DNA of 64,000 nt from an uncultured Bacteroides sp. (GTDB lineage Bacteria; Bacteroidota; Bacteroidia; Bacteroidales; Bacteroidaceae), in NCBI RefSeq assembly GCF_905207245.1, contig NZ_CAJLKP010000001.1, forward strand, positions 186,001-250,000. The letters run 5' to 3'. How positions within the stretch are numbered: position 1 is the first letter of the stretch; every line of letters begins with the position of its first letter. Position numbers and translations under genes: made by a program. Of this stretch, positions 1-7,352 are shown in pieces. The notes beneath the pieces are model-generated. The model ran no database searches. It had not been told where the DNA came from and saw only the letters and a program-made list of their open reading frames with translations.

Positions 1-473
1 AATTGCCATTCTATATCAGCATTAATCACATTGTCCGTAATAGTGGTCTGCACCAATCCCGGAACTCCGACATACGAAGTATAAATGTAAACATCCGAAC
101 CATGATCTGCCGCTACAATTTCCTTGGCGGAATACTCGCCATTCTCATCAGTCATACGGGTAATCGCAGGATTTATATCAGCACGCAAAACTGTCTGTCC
201 ATCTTCATCTGTCATAAACGGATATTCAAAATAGACATTGAAAAGCACTTTGTATCCTTTGGGAACATCATACTTCACATTCAGTTGAATAGTAGAAGTA
301 GTAGCAAAATCAAAAGAATTAGGTTTATCTTCATCACCGCCACTATTAGGGTCATAGACATCACGGGTACATCCCGATGCCATCAAAACAGCCAATACAT
401 TGCATAGTAAAAAATAGAATGCGTTACGTATTGCATAGAAGTTTGCTTTTTTCGTCATAACAATATGTTTCAT
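1..473 (-). CDS. LruC-type lipoprotein, N-terminal part (cut by left edge)
   Basis: The reading frame is open from an ATG at 473 to the window edge, about 157 codons, so only the N-terminus is seen. A second in-frame ATG at 458 gives a more usual leader. A hydrophobic signal peptide ends in a lipobox with Ser-Gly-Cys (Cys35 from the first Met), followed by an Asp/Gly-rich tether, so the product should be a lipidated envelope protein. The mature part begins with a beta-rich stretch (FDFATTSTIQLNV) and a MTDENGEYS motif. These resemble the N-terminal region of Bacteroides LruC/DUF4842-domain lipoproteins, whose function is unknown. The defining C-terminal domain lies outside the window, so the family call is tentative. 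A promoter-like pair sits at 488-520. Confidence 0.55.
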   Translation of the reverse strand, partial: MKHIVMTKKANFYAIRNAFYFLLCNVLAVLMASGCTRDVYDPNSGGDEDKPNSFDFATTSTIQLNVKYDVPKGYKVLFNVYFEYPFMTDEDGQTVLRADINPAITRMTDENGEYSAKEIVAADHGSDVYIYTSYVGVPGLVQTTITDNVINADIEWQ

Positions 474-487
474 GTTGTAATCCGACA

Positions 488-520
488 CAAAAGTAGCAAA
501 TTATATTCTATTATTGCAAA
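488..520 (-). promoter_or_regulatory. Predicted promoter of the LruC-type lipoprotein gene
   Basis: On the minus strand TTTG (517-520) is followed after 21 nt by TACTTTTG (488-495), which fits the Bacteroidetes -33/-7 pattern TTTG and TAnnTTTG with a slightly long spacer. Transcription would begin near 481. That leaves a very short leader to the ATG at 473 and about 23 nt to the ATG at 458, which favours the latter. Confidence 0.45.
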
Positions 521-689
521 ATTTAAAAAATAAATCATCATAATATACAATATTTGGCCTAAAAGAGTCAAAGAGGAAATTCCTTTTTCTAATTACGGCA
601 CTACATTATAAAAATAAGCATAAGATTTGTCAAGAGCAAGTTTATGGAAGATTAACAAAATCGGAGTAATCTGGATTTATCATTTACTT

Positions 690-820
690 TTTCTAAAGAC
701 AGATGGTGTCTCTAAAGTGAACAGACCATCTATTAAAGAGAAATAGATGATGCATTTGGCCTCAACAGACCATGTATTTTGTGAGAATAGACCGTCAGAT
801 TCCTTCATCTGACAGCAACA
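690..820. other. Intergenic block with repeated ACAGACC-type boxes and two hairpins
   Basis: This lies in the 510-bp gap between the LruC-type gene and ilvC, where no gene is recognised. The plus strand carries GAACAGACC (719-727), AACAGACC (764-771) and AATAGACC (786-793). Two perfect small inverted repeats are visible: CATCTATT / AATAGATG (727-734, 742-749) and GTCAGAT / ATCTGAC (794-800, 807-813). The first box lies exactly 23 nt before TGCATTTG (751-758), the same arrangement as in the promoters of two lipoprotein genes at 32.5 and 33.8 kb. The rest of the gap (521-689) shows nothing recognisable. Confidence 0.4.
719..758 (+). promoter_or_regulatory. Promoter-like GAACAGACC-N23-TGCATTTG, facing right
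   Basis: The sequence GAACAGACC (719-727), 23 nt, then TGCATTTG (751-758) has one mismatch to the Bacteroidetes -7 consensus. The geometry is identical to the elements at 32495-32534 and 33765-33804. No convincing gene follows on the plus strand before the ilvC 3' end, so it may be a relic, drive a short RNA, or not be a promoter. Confidence 0.3.
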
Positions 821-845
821 GAATCGTGTAGTTAATAAACAGTCA

Positions 846-877
846 CAAAAAAGAGGAGAAGCTTTTGCCCCTCCTCT
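846..877 (-). terminator. Rho-independent terminator of the ilv operon
   Basis: Read on the minus strand, a 7-bp perfect stem AGAGGAG / CTCCTCT (arms 871-877 and 852-858) closes a 12-nt loop and is followed by a run of six U (847-852). It lies about 105 bp past the ilvC stop and marks the operon end. Confidence 0.8.
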
Positions 878-983
878 ACACTATATATGTCCCGAACCTA
901 AATCAGGATTACGGTTACAAATATACTACATTAAAACGCCGAAGTCAAGTATTCGGACATTTTTATCACTATCCCCGAAAAGA

Positions 984-2027
984 TTAGTTATTCTCCGGAC
1001 GCAATTTACGAACTGTAACAGCAGTCTGCCACATTTCACTTTCGCGCAACTGACGAAGTTCTTCGTTCAGTTTGTCACGATAATCGGGTTTGGAGTTGCT
1101 GTCGATAGAAATCTGAGCTTCGTTGCCAGACTTAACGCTTGCATACAGTTTTTCAACTACCGGCTTGATAGCATCGTGGAACGGAGTCATCCAGTCCAGA
1201 GCACCACGTTGTGCAGTAGTAGAACAGTTAGCATACATCCAGTCCATACCATTCTTAGCGAATAAGGGCATCAATGACTGAGTCAATTCTTCTACCGTTT
1301 CATTGAATGCTTCTGACGGAGTATGACCGTTTTCACGCAATACTTCGTATTGAGCTAACAGCAATCCCTGGATAGCTCCCATCAATGAACCACGCTCACC
1401 TGTCAAGTCAGAAGTAGCCTCACGTTGGAAAGTAGTCTCGAACAAATATCCCGAACCTACACCGATACCCAATGCGATAGTACGATCCATAGCCTTGCCT
1501 GTAGCATCCTGATAGATAGCGTATGAAGAGTTCAAGCCACGACCTTCGAGGAACATAGTACGCAATGAAGTACCCGAACCTTTAGGAGCTACCATGATTA
1601 CATCGATATCTTTCTGAGGAACTACGCCTGTACGGTCGCTCCAAGTGATAGCAAAACCATGAGAGAAGTAGAGAGCTTTTCCCGGAGTCAGATAAGGCTT
1701 GATAGTAGGCCATACAGACATTACGGCTGCATCAGATAACAAGCACATAATGATAGTACCTTTCTCACAAGCCTCCTCAATGCCAAACAGTGTTTCACCT
1801 GGTACCCATCCGTCAGCTATTGCTTTCTCATAAGTCTTACCCGGACGTTGTCCAACGATTACGTTGAAACCGTTATCACGCAGGTTGCATGCCTGTCCCG
1901 GTCCCTGTACACCATAACCGATCACTGCAATTGTTTCATCTTTCAAAACTTCACGTGCTTTTTCCAAAGGAAATTCTTCGCGGGTCATTACATTCTCAGT
2001 AACACCGCCAAAATTCAATTGTGCCAT
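984..2027 (-). CDS. ilvC: Ketol-acid reductoisomerase
   Basis: IlvC catalyses the isomerisation and NADPH-dependent reduction of acetolactate or acetohydroxybutyrate, the second shared step of valine, leucine and isoleucine synthesis, in the cytoplasm with Mg2+. The 347-residue protein has the dinucleotide-binding loop AVIGYGVQGPGQA near residues 34-46 and VGQRPG shortly after it. It also has the SHGF motif near residue 123 and the acidic metal-site helices DLTGERG and FNETVEE in the C-terminal knotted domain. Length fits a class I enzyme. It is the last gene of the ilv operon, 52 nt after the thioesterase gene, and is followed by a terminator at 846-877. Confidence 0.97.
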   Translation of the reverse strand: MAQLNFGGVTENVMTREEFPLEKAREVLKDETIAVIGYGVQGPGQACNLRDNGFNVIVGQRPGKTYEKAIADGWVPGETLFGIEEACEKGTIIMCLLSDAAVMSVWPTIKPYLTPGKALYFSHGFAITWSDRTGVVPQKDIDVIMVAPKGSGTSLRTMFLEGRGLNSSYAIYQDATGKAMDRTIALGIGVGSGYLFETTFQREATSDLTGERGSLMGAIQGLLLAQYEVLRENGHTPSEAFNETVEELTQSLMPLFAKNGMDWMYANCSTTAQRGALDWMTPFHDAIKPVVEKLYASVKSGNEAQISIDSNSKPDYRDKLNEELRQLRESEMWQTAVTVRKLRPENN

Positions 2028-2079
2028 TTTCTTTTTTAGTTTTTTATTTGTGGCTTGCGCCAGCTAATGATTAATAAAA

Positions 2080-2829
2080 TTATTTCTCTGTAAATATCAC
2101 TTTCGAACGACAAACGACTTCGCTACCATTCTTTTTCACTTCAATGTCGAAAACACCATTGTCCAGTTCGTCTTTATAGAAGGTAAGTTCATCACCATAG
2201 TAGCTTTCGGCCACATAGGCCATTTCAAAACGACGGATACGCTTTTCCTTATACATTTCTATCGGGAACAAGTCCATAATGTGTTCGATATAACGGATGC
2301 TGTTGACATGACCGTTGATGTCGATATCACTATATTTCGCTTTCACAGTGGCTACCGGTTCGGCAGAGGTAACTTTGATGCGTGAGGGCTTCTCAATGGG
2401 GCAAGGTTCATCGCACACATAATCTACGATACTGCCTCCATGTAGTGCCAGCAAATCGGCAGGTTTGCGGGTATTGAGGTTAATCATGGCCCATATGGAA
2501 CGTGCATACCCTATTTTATTGCCATCCTTATTGAGCAAAGCAAAGTTACGGTCGGTGAAGAGGCGATACACATTCTCTACCCACGTCCAGATGGTGAAGT
2601 CCTCATATTGGTAAGGCATTTCATCCAGTTCGATGGCGAGACGCGAAAGCACCCATGTATAGTTATCTTCATTCAGCGTAGCAATGCCAAAACCTCGGTC
2701 GCTGGCATGGAAGCCGGCACAGTTCAGCAAGTGATTGCCCAGCACCCCCATGGTGAGGCGTCCGGTGAAGTCCACGTGAAAGGGTTCCGCTACGAACTTG
2801 TATTTTCCTATCTTATCATTCTCACTCAT
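2080..2829 (-). CDS. Acyl-ACP thioesterase (FatA/FatB-like) inside the ilv operon
   Basis: The 249-residue protein matches the acyl-ACP thioesterase family (Acyl-ACP_TE), with two tandem hotdog domains of roughly residues 1-130 and 140-249. The second hotdog carries YSDIDINGHVNSIRYIEH, the hallmark region that supplies the catalytic Asn and His in plant FatB-type enzymes. Family members hydrolyse acyl-ACP to free fatty acid in the cytoplasm. Its ATG overlaps the ilvN stop by 8 nt (2822-2829), so it is translationally coupled to the acetolactate synthase small subunit. Placement between ilvN and ilvC suggests a link between branched-chain amino acid and branched-chain acyl metabolism, but that is inference. 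There is no evidence for substrate chain length. Confidence 0.88.
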   Translation of the reverse strand: MSENDKIGKYKFVAEPFHVDFTGRLTMGVLGNHLLNCAGFHASDRGFGIATLNEDNYTWVLSRLAIELDEMPYQYEDFTIWTWVENVYRLFTDRNFALLNKDGNKIGYARSIWAMINLNTRKPADLLALHGGSIVDYVCDEPCPIEKPSRIKVTSAEPVATVKAKYSDIDINGHVNSIRYIEHIMDLFPIEMYKEKRIRRFEMAYVAESYYGDELTFYKDELDNGVFDIEVKKNGSEVVCRSKVIFTEK

Positions 2830-3391
2830 TATTCTGCTCCTTTTCTTTTTTCAAACGGTATTTGGCTTCACGGTCGGCAAGGTATTCGTTCACGCGTTCA
2901 AAGCAACTGGTGGTAATGGCCACGCGTCCCGAACGCACGAATTGGAGTACACAGTCGAGGGCACGCAATTCGTCATAAAGACTGGTGATTTCTTCGCCCA
3001 TGCCGTTTTTCTCCACAATAGCGAAGACCGCGTTCACTTCTACGATACGCGCATTGTATTTACGGATCACCTTCGATACTTCCGGCTTTTCTTCCAGTAT
3101 AGGAGTAGTTATCTTGTAGAGCGCAATCTCGTGTTGGTAAATCTCATCATCCGTGAAGTAGTGCGCTTGCAGCACATCTATTTTCTTGGTGATTTGCTTT
3201 GTTACTTTCTCAATGGTGTCTTTGTCCGTCCATGCGGTAATGGTGTACTTGTGTACGCCTTTGATGGACGAAGCCGATACATTCAGGCTCTCGATATTGA
3301 TCTGGCGACGGGTAAACACAGCAGTCACCTGATTCAGCAAACCAGCGAAGTTCTCTGAATGAACGATTATCGTATATAATGTCTTGTCCAT
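2822..3391 (-). CDS. ilvN: Acetolactate synthase small (regulatory) subunit
   Basis: The 189-residue protein has an N-terminal ACT domain (residues about 4-80, opening LYTIIVHSENFAGLLNQVTAVF, with INIESLNVS) and a C-terminal ALS_ss_C-like domain containing an RSGRVAI stretch near residue 155. In the family this subunit binds valine and confers feedback inhibition on the large subunit. It is slightly longer than many homologues because of a charged Lys/Glu-rich tail. It lies 34 nt after ilvB, and its stop overlaps the thioesterase start. The short gap to ilvB is made of AATGAAGAAT-type words (see the repeat at 3392-3430). Confidence 0.95.
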   Translation of the reverse strand: MDKTLYTIIVHSENFAGLLNQVTAVFTRRQINIESLNVSASSIKGVHKYTITAWTDKDTIEKVTKQITKKIDVLQAHYFTDDEIYQHEIALYKITTPILEEKPEVSKVIRKYNARIVEVNAVFAIVEKNGMGEEITSLYDELRALDCVLQFVRSGRVAITTSCFERVNEYLADREAKYRLKKEKEQNNE

Positions 3392-3430
3392 ATTAAATGA
3401 AGAATTAAAAATGAAGAATGAAGAATTAGC
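3392..3430. repeat. Half of an AATGAAGAATT-word intergenic element
   Basis: The ilvB-ilvN gap is almost entirely AATGAAGAATTAAAAATGAAG-type words and ends in ATTAGC, which supplies the ilvB stop codon. The words are the same as in the full inverted-repeat element at 36623-36718, but the second arm is missing here. Confidence 0.5.
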
Positions 3431-5120
3431 ATTCCAACAACATCTGGTTTACCGAACCACCTGGAGGGGTCATCGGCAATACGTTGCCTTCTTCCATCAC
3501 ACAAGCTTCCAACAGGAACGGACCATCCGTAGCGAGCATTTCTTCTATCGCTCCTTTCAATTCTTCACGCTTCATCACACGGCGTGAAGGAATCTCATAA
3601 GCAGAAGCTATCTTCATATAATCCGGATTCAACATCGGAGTGAATGAGTAGCGACGGTTGAAGAACATAGCTTGCCACTGGCGTACATTACCCAAGAAGT
3701 TATTATTCAGCAGGATAATCTTCACAGGGGCTTTTTGTTCCATAATGGTTCCCAACTCCTGAATGTTCATCTGCAACCCGCCATCCCCCATAAATACGCA
3801 TACTGTACGGTCGGGGCGTCCGAAGGTTGCACCGATGGCAGCAGGAAGTCCAAAGCCCATCGTACCCAGTCCACCGGAAGTAACAATGCTGCGTTCCTTG
3901 CTGAATTTGAAGTAACGGGCAGACATCATCTGATTCTGACCAACGTCGGTAACCAGTATGGATTCATTATTCGTCGCTTCACTTACGGCACGCACCACCT
4001 CGCCCATGCTCAATGATTTGCCTGCCGGATGAAGTTCGGGACGGATTACTTTTTCATCTTCCACCTTTTCGTAAGGCAGGAAACTATCCAGCCATTCTTG
4101 ATGAACGGCAGGAGTCAGAAGCTCCGTAACGGCAGCAAGAGTTTCCTTGCAATCGCCCAATACGGCAATGTCTGTCTTCACATTCTTATCTATCTCTGCA
4201 GGGTCAATATCAAAATGGATGATTTTCGCTTGTTTGGCATACGTGTCCAACTTTCCAGTCACGCGGTCATCGAAACGCATTCCTACAGCGATTAGTACAT
4301 CGCACTTATTAGTGTTGATATTCGGGCCGAGATTACCATGCATACCCAACATACCTTTATTCAACGGATGTGCGGTGGGCAATGCAGAAAGTCCCAGCAT
4401 GGTGCAACCGGCAGGCATTCCGGCTTTCTCAATGAAAGCACGAAGTTCTTGCTGCGCACCGCCCAACTCAACGCCCTGCCCCACCAATACAAGCGGACGT
4501 TCGGCGTTATTAATCAGCTCTGCAGCCTGACGGATAGCCAAGTCGTCCATTTCGGGAACAGGCTGATAACTGCGGATATAATCCAGTTTAGTAGGAATAT
4601 ATTCGGTCTTTTCCACCTGTGCATTTTTAGCAAAGTCCAGTACCACCGGCCCGGGACGGCCACTTTTGGCAATATAGAAAGCACGTGCTACAGCCCAGGG
4701 CACATCTTCGGCACTACGTATTTGATAGCTCCATTTGGCGATAGGCTGCGTAATGCCCACCAAGTCTACTTCCTGAAAAGCATCTGTACCCAAAAAGCCT
4801 GTACCTACCTGTCCCGCAATAACTACCAAAGGAGTACTGTCTATCATAGCATCCGCGATACCAGTAATTGTGTTTGTAGCACCGGGGCCACTGGTCACAA
4901 GACAAACCCCTACTTCACCCGATACACGGGCAAAGCCTTGTGCAGCATGAGCAGCACCTTGTTCGTGCCTAACCAAGATGTGGTTCAATGTCTTTCGATG
5001 GTCGTATAAGGCGTCAAATACCGGCATGATAGAACCACCCGGATACCCGAAAATGGTCTTTACTCCCTGATGTTCCAGAGAGAGCATCAATGCTTCGGCG
5101 CCTGTTATTATATCTTTCAT
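3426..5120 (-). CDS. ilvB: Acetolactate synthase large (catalytic) subunit
   Basis: This thiamine diphosphate- and FAD-dependent enzyme condenses two pyruvates, or pyruvate and 2-oxobutyrate. From the ATG at 5120 it has 564 residues. An in-frame TTG at 5135 is also possible but less likely. The N-terminal TPP-binding domain contains the catalytic Glu in HEQGAAHAA (Glu53) and SGPGATNT. A central FAD-type domain follows, then a C-terminal TPP domain with GDGGLQMN and LLNNNFLGNVRQWQ. It is the second structural gene of the operon, 35 nt after ilvD counting from the ATG. As the committed step it is expected to be feedback-regulated through IlvN and transcriptionally by the upstream attenuator. 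Confidence 0.97.
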   Translation of the reverse strand: MKDIITGAEALMLSLEHQGVKTIFGYPGGSIMPVFDALYDHRKTLNHILVRHEQGAAHAAQGFARVSGEVGVCLVTSGPGATNTITGIADAMIDSTPLVVIAGQVGTGFLGTDAFQEVDLVGITQPIAKWSYQIRSAEDVPWAVARAFYIAKSGRPGPVVLDFAKNAQVEKTEYIPTKLDYIRSYQPVPEMDDLAIRQAAELINNAERPLVLVGQGVELGGAQQELRAFIEKAGMPAGCTMLGLSALPTAHPLNKGMLGMHGNLGPNINTNKCDVLIAVGMRFDDRVTGKLDTYAKQAKIIHFDIDPAEIDKNVKTDIAVLGDCKETLAAVTELLTPAVHQEWLDSFLPYEKVEDEKVIRPELHPAGKSLSMGEVVRAVSEATNNESILVTDVGQNQMMSARYFKFSKERSIVTSGGLGTMGFGLPAAIGATFGRPDRTVCVFMGDGGLQMNIQELGTIMEQKAPVKIILLNNNFLGNVRQWQAMFFNRRYSFTPMLNPDYMKIASAYEIPSRRVMKREELKGAIEEMLATDGPFLLEACVMEEGNVLPMTPPGGSVNQMLLEC

Positions 5121-5155
5121 TTCTTCTATTTTCAAGTTAAACTCTCAATTCTCCA

Positions 5156-6955
5156 CTAAATAAGTCTCACAGCTCCTTTATCTGCCGAACTCACCATACT
5201 TGCGTATGCCTTCAAGCTCTTTGAGACTTCGCGTTGACGGGTGACGGGTGTCATCGGACGGGCAGCCAGTTCTTCATCCGTCAGTTTGACGTTGATGGAA
5301 CGTTCGGGGATATTGATTTCAATGACATCACCATCCTGTATTTTACCGATATTACCTCCGGCAGCCGCTTCGGGAGAAACGTGTCCGATGCTCAGACCTG
5401 ACGTACCGCCACTGAAACGACCGTCCGTAATCAGCGCACACTCCTTGCCCAGATGGCGCGATTTGATGTATGAAGTCGGATAAAGCATTTCCTGCATACC
5501 CGGACCTCCCTTCGGACCTTCGTGGGTGATGACAACAACATCGCCACTGACGACTTTTCCACCGAGAATACCGTCACAAGCAGCTTCCTGCGAGTCGAAC
5601 ACCTTGGCAGGACCGGTAAACTTCCAGATGCTTTCATCTACACCTGCCGTCTTCACCACACAACCATCCTGAGCAATGTTACCTTTCAGAACAGCCAGTC
5701 CGCCGTCCGTGCTATAAGCATGTTCCAAGTCGCGGATACAACCTTCGGCACGGTCCGTGTCCAGTTCCTTATAATAAACCTCTTGTGAACCCAGCACCAG
5801 ATTGAATTTTCCGGCAGCAGCACTCTTATACTTCTTAATGGCTTCCTCGCAAACATTCGGACTGGTAACACTGTATTTATCAATAGCTTCTGCCAGCGTC
5901 ATACCATCTACACGTTTTACGTCCGTATTGACTAAGCCGCCTTTGGCAAGCTCGCTCATAATAGCGATGATGCCTCCGGCACGATTTACGTCTTGAATAT
6001 GATACTTCTGAGTATTTGGAGCAACCTTACACAAACAAGGAGTCTTGCGGGACAACATATCGATGTCGTCCATTTTGAAATCAGCTTCCGCCTCGTGTGC
6101 CACAGCCAGCAGGTGTAGCACGGTGTTGGTTGAACCACCCATCGCAATATCCAGCGTCATGGCATTCAGGAAAGCCTGACGGGTAGCGATGCTGCGGGGA
6201 AGTACACTTTCATCCCCTTCATTATAATATTTATAAGCGTTTTCCACAATCAGTTTGGCGGCATCCTTGAAGAGTTGTGTACGGTTGGCATGAGTTGCCA
6301 CAATGGTTCCATTGCCCGGTAATGCCAAACCGATAGCTTCGTTCAGACAATTCATAGAATTAGCGGTAAACATACCTGAACAGCAGCCGCAAGAGGGACA
6401 GGCATGTTGCTCAATTTGGGCTACGTCAGCATCGCTTACGCTTTCATCCGCCGATTTAATCATAGCGTCAATCAGGTCAAGATGCTGACCATTCCATTCT
6501 CCGGCTTCCATCGGTCCGCCGGAAACGAATACCGTAGGGATATTGAGGCGCATAGCAGCCATCAGCATACCCGGAGTAATCTTGTCGCAGTTACTGATGC
6601 AAACCATTGCATCCGCCTTGTGCGCATTCACCATATATTCTACGCTGTCGGCAATGATATCTCGTGAAGGAAGCGAATAGAGCATACCGTCGTGTCCCAT
6701 CGCAATACCGTCATCAATGGCAATCGTATTAAATTCGGCAGCAAAGCATCCCAGCTTCTCAATCTCAGCTTTCACCTGTTGCCCTATTTTGTGCAAATGC
6801 ACATGTCCGGGGACGAACTGCGTAAATGAGTTGACTATCGCGATAATAGGCTTTCCTAATTGTTCTTTCTTCATGCCGTTTGCCATCCACAACGCACGTG
6901 CGCCTGCCATACGGCGGCCTTGCGTGCTGGACGAACTGCGTAACTGGTGCTTCAT
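5156..6955 (-). CDS. ilvD: Dihydroxy-acid dehydratase
   Basis: IlvD dehydrates 2,3-dihydroxy-isovalerate and its methylvalerate homologue to the 2-oxo acids, using an Fe-S cluster and Mg2+. The cluster cysteines appear in CISNCDKITPGM and PSCGCCSGMFTANSMN, and the C-terminal signature DGRFSGGTSGLSIGHVSPEA is intact. The start is the ATG at 6955, with GGAG 8 nt upstream. An in-frame TTG at 6961 would be only 2 nt from that Shine-Dalgarno sequence and is rejected. The protein is 599 residues, close to the 560-620 usual for the family. It is the first structural gene and follows a 200-nt leader with an attenuator. Confidence 0.97.
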   Translation of the reverse strand: MKHQLRSSSSTQGRRMAGARALWMANGMKKEQLGKPIIAIVNSFTQFVPGHVHLHKIGQQVKAEIEKLGCFAAEFNTIAIDDGIAMGHDGMLYSLPSRDIIADSVEYMVNAHKADAMVCISNCDKITPGMLMAAMRLNIPTVFVSGGPMEAGEWNGQHLDLIDAMIKSADESVSDADVAQIEQHACPSCGCCSGMFTANSMNCLNEAIGLALPGNGTIVATHANRTQLFKDAAKLIVENAYKYYNEGDESVLPRSIATRQAFLNAMTLDIAMGGSTNTVLHLLAVAHEAEADFKMDDIDMLSRKTPCLCKVAPNTQKYHIQDVNRAGGIIAIMSELAKGGLVNTDVKRVDGMTLAEAIDKYSVTSPNVCEEAIKKYKSAAAGKFNLVLGSQEVYYKELDTDRAEGCIRDLEHAYSTDGGLAVLKGNIAQDGCVVKTAGVDESIWKFTGPAKVFDSQEAACDGILGGKVVSGDVVVITHEGPKGGPGMQEMLYPTSYIKSRHLGKECALITDGRFSGGTSGLSIGHVSPEAAAGGNIGKIQDGDVIEINIPERSINVKLTDEELAARPMTPVTRQREVSKSLKAYASMVSSADKGAVRLI

Positions 6956-6970
6956 TTTCAAATCTCCTTT

Positions 6971-7008
6971 TAATTAAAAAGCCTCCCTCACTTATGGTGA
7001 GAAAGGCT
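6971..7008 (-). terminator. ilv attenuator (intrinsic terminator in the leader)
   Basis: On the minus strand AGCCTTTCTCAC (7008-6997), a 5-nt loop and GTGAGGGAGGCT (6991-6980) form a 12-bp stem with two G-U pairs, followed by five U. It sits between the leader peptide and the ilvD start, so it can end transcription before the operon. Its 5' arm CCTTTCTCAC is the exact complement of GTGAGAAAGG at 7056-7047, which overlaps the leader-peptide stop codon. That segment could form an alternative antiterminator. Confidence 0.88.
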
Positions 7009-7052
7009 CCTAAATTGATATCTTAACGTACGAGTACATACAATAACCTTTC

Positions 7053-7127
7053 TCACGCTCTTGATTCCAAGACCACGACGCGAATAATATGCAGGACTGC
7101 CAGGTTAATAGATGTATGTAGGTTCAT
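7053..7127 (-). CDS. ilv operon leader peptide (24 aa)
   Basis: An ATG at 7127 opens a 24-codon frame ending in TGA at 7055-7053. Eleven of the 24 residues are Ile, Val or Leu, including the tight run HIIRVVVL at residues 13-20. The stop codon lies next to the segment that can pair with the terminator arm. This is the layout of classical leader-peptide attenuation known for enteric ilv operons. Ribosome stalling at scarce Ile/Val/Leu codons would free the antiterminator and let transcription reach ilvD. The peptide itself needs no function. The call rests on composition, position and the base-pairing geometry. Confidence 0.82.
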   Translation of the reverse strand: MNLHTSINLAVLHIIRVVVLESRA

Positions 7128-7164
7128 AACTTTATTTACTTTACTGTTCTTGTTAATTGTGCTG

Positions 7165-7195
7165 CAAAGGTAAGGGCTTTTTTATAATCTCCAAA
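7165..7195 (-). promoter_or_regulatory. ilv operon promoter
   Basis: On the minus strand TTTG (7192-7195), exactly 19 nt, then TACCTTTG (7165-7172) match the Bacteroidetes sigma-ABfr consensus without mismatch. Transcription would start near 7158, about 30 nt before the leader peptide. Confidence 0.85.
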
Positions 7196-7280
7196 CAATT
7201 TGAAGAAAAAAATGAGATAAATATGATTAATCGTAAGTAAACATCGCTTTTAAATCTTATTTTATCACTTTCATATATAT

Positions 7281-7329
7281 AAAAAATAAGTGGTTAGTAT
7301 TATTGGCAAACGCCTTCCTACTAACCACT
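7281..7329 (-). terminator. Terminator at the end of PUL 1
   Basis: On the minus strand an 11-bp perfect stem AGTGGTTAGTA / TACTAACCACT (arms 7319-7329 and 7289-7299) is followed by a U-rich tail. It lies 24 bp past the GH109-type gene stop. The stretch between it and the ilv promoter (7196-7280) is AT-rich with no recognised feature. Confidence 0.75.
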
Positions 7330-7352
7330 CATCCCCAAAGACCAGCTATTAT

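Noticed and set aside
772..831. A 19-codon plus-strand frame downstream of the promoter-like element at 719-758.
   Set aside because: It has no ribosome-binding signal, overlaps a hairpin and an AATAGACC box, and shows no protein-like composition. It was not called as a gene.
4338..5009. A 223-codon open frame on the plus strand opposite ilvB.
   Set aside because: It is a shadow of the strongly supported ilvB frame, with no domain, start signal or promoter. The same holds for the other long opposite-strand frames in the window.
5121..5135. TTG start codons for ilvB (5135) and ilvD (6961).
   Set aside because: In both genes an ATG follows shortly. For ilvD the Shine-Dalgarno spacing clearly selects the ATG at 6955.
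6955..7195. A T-box or riboswitch in the ilv leader.
   Set aside because: No T-box sequence or known aptamer is visible. The Ile/Val/Leu-rich leader peptide and alternative stems explain the region.
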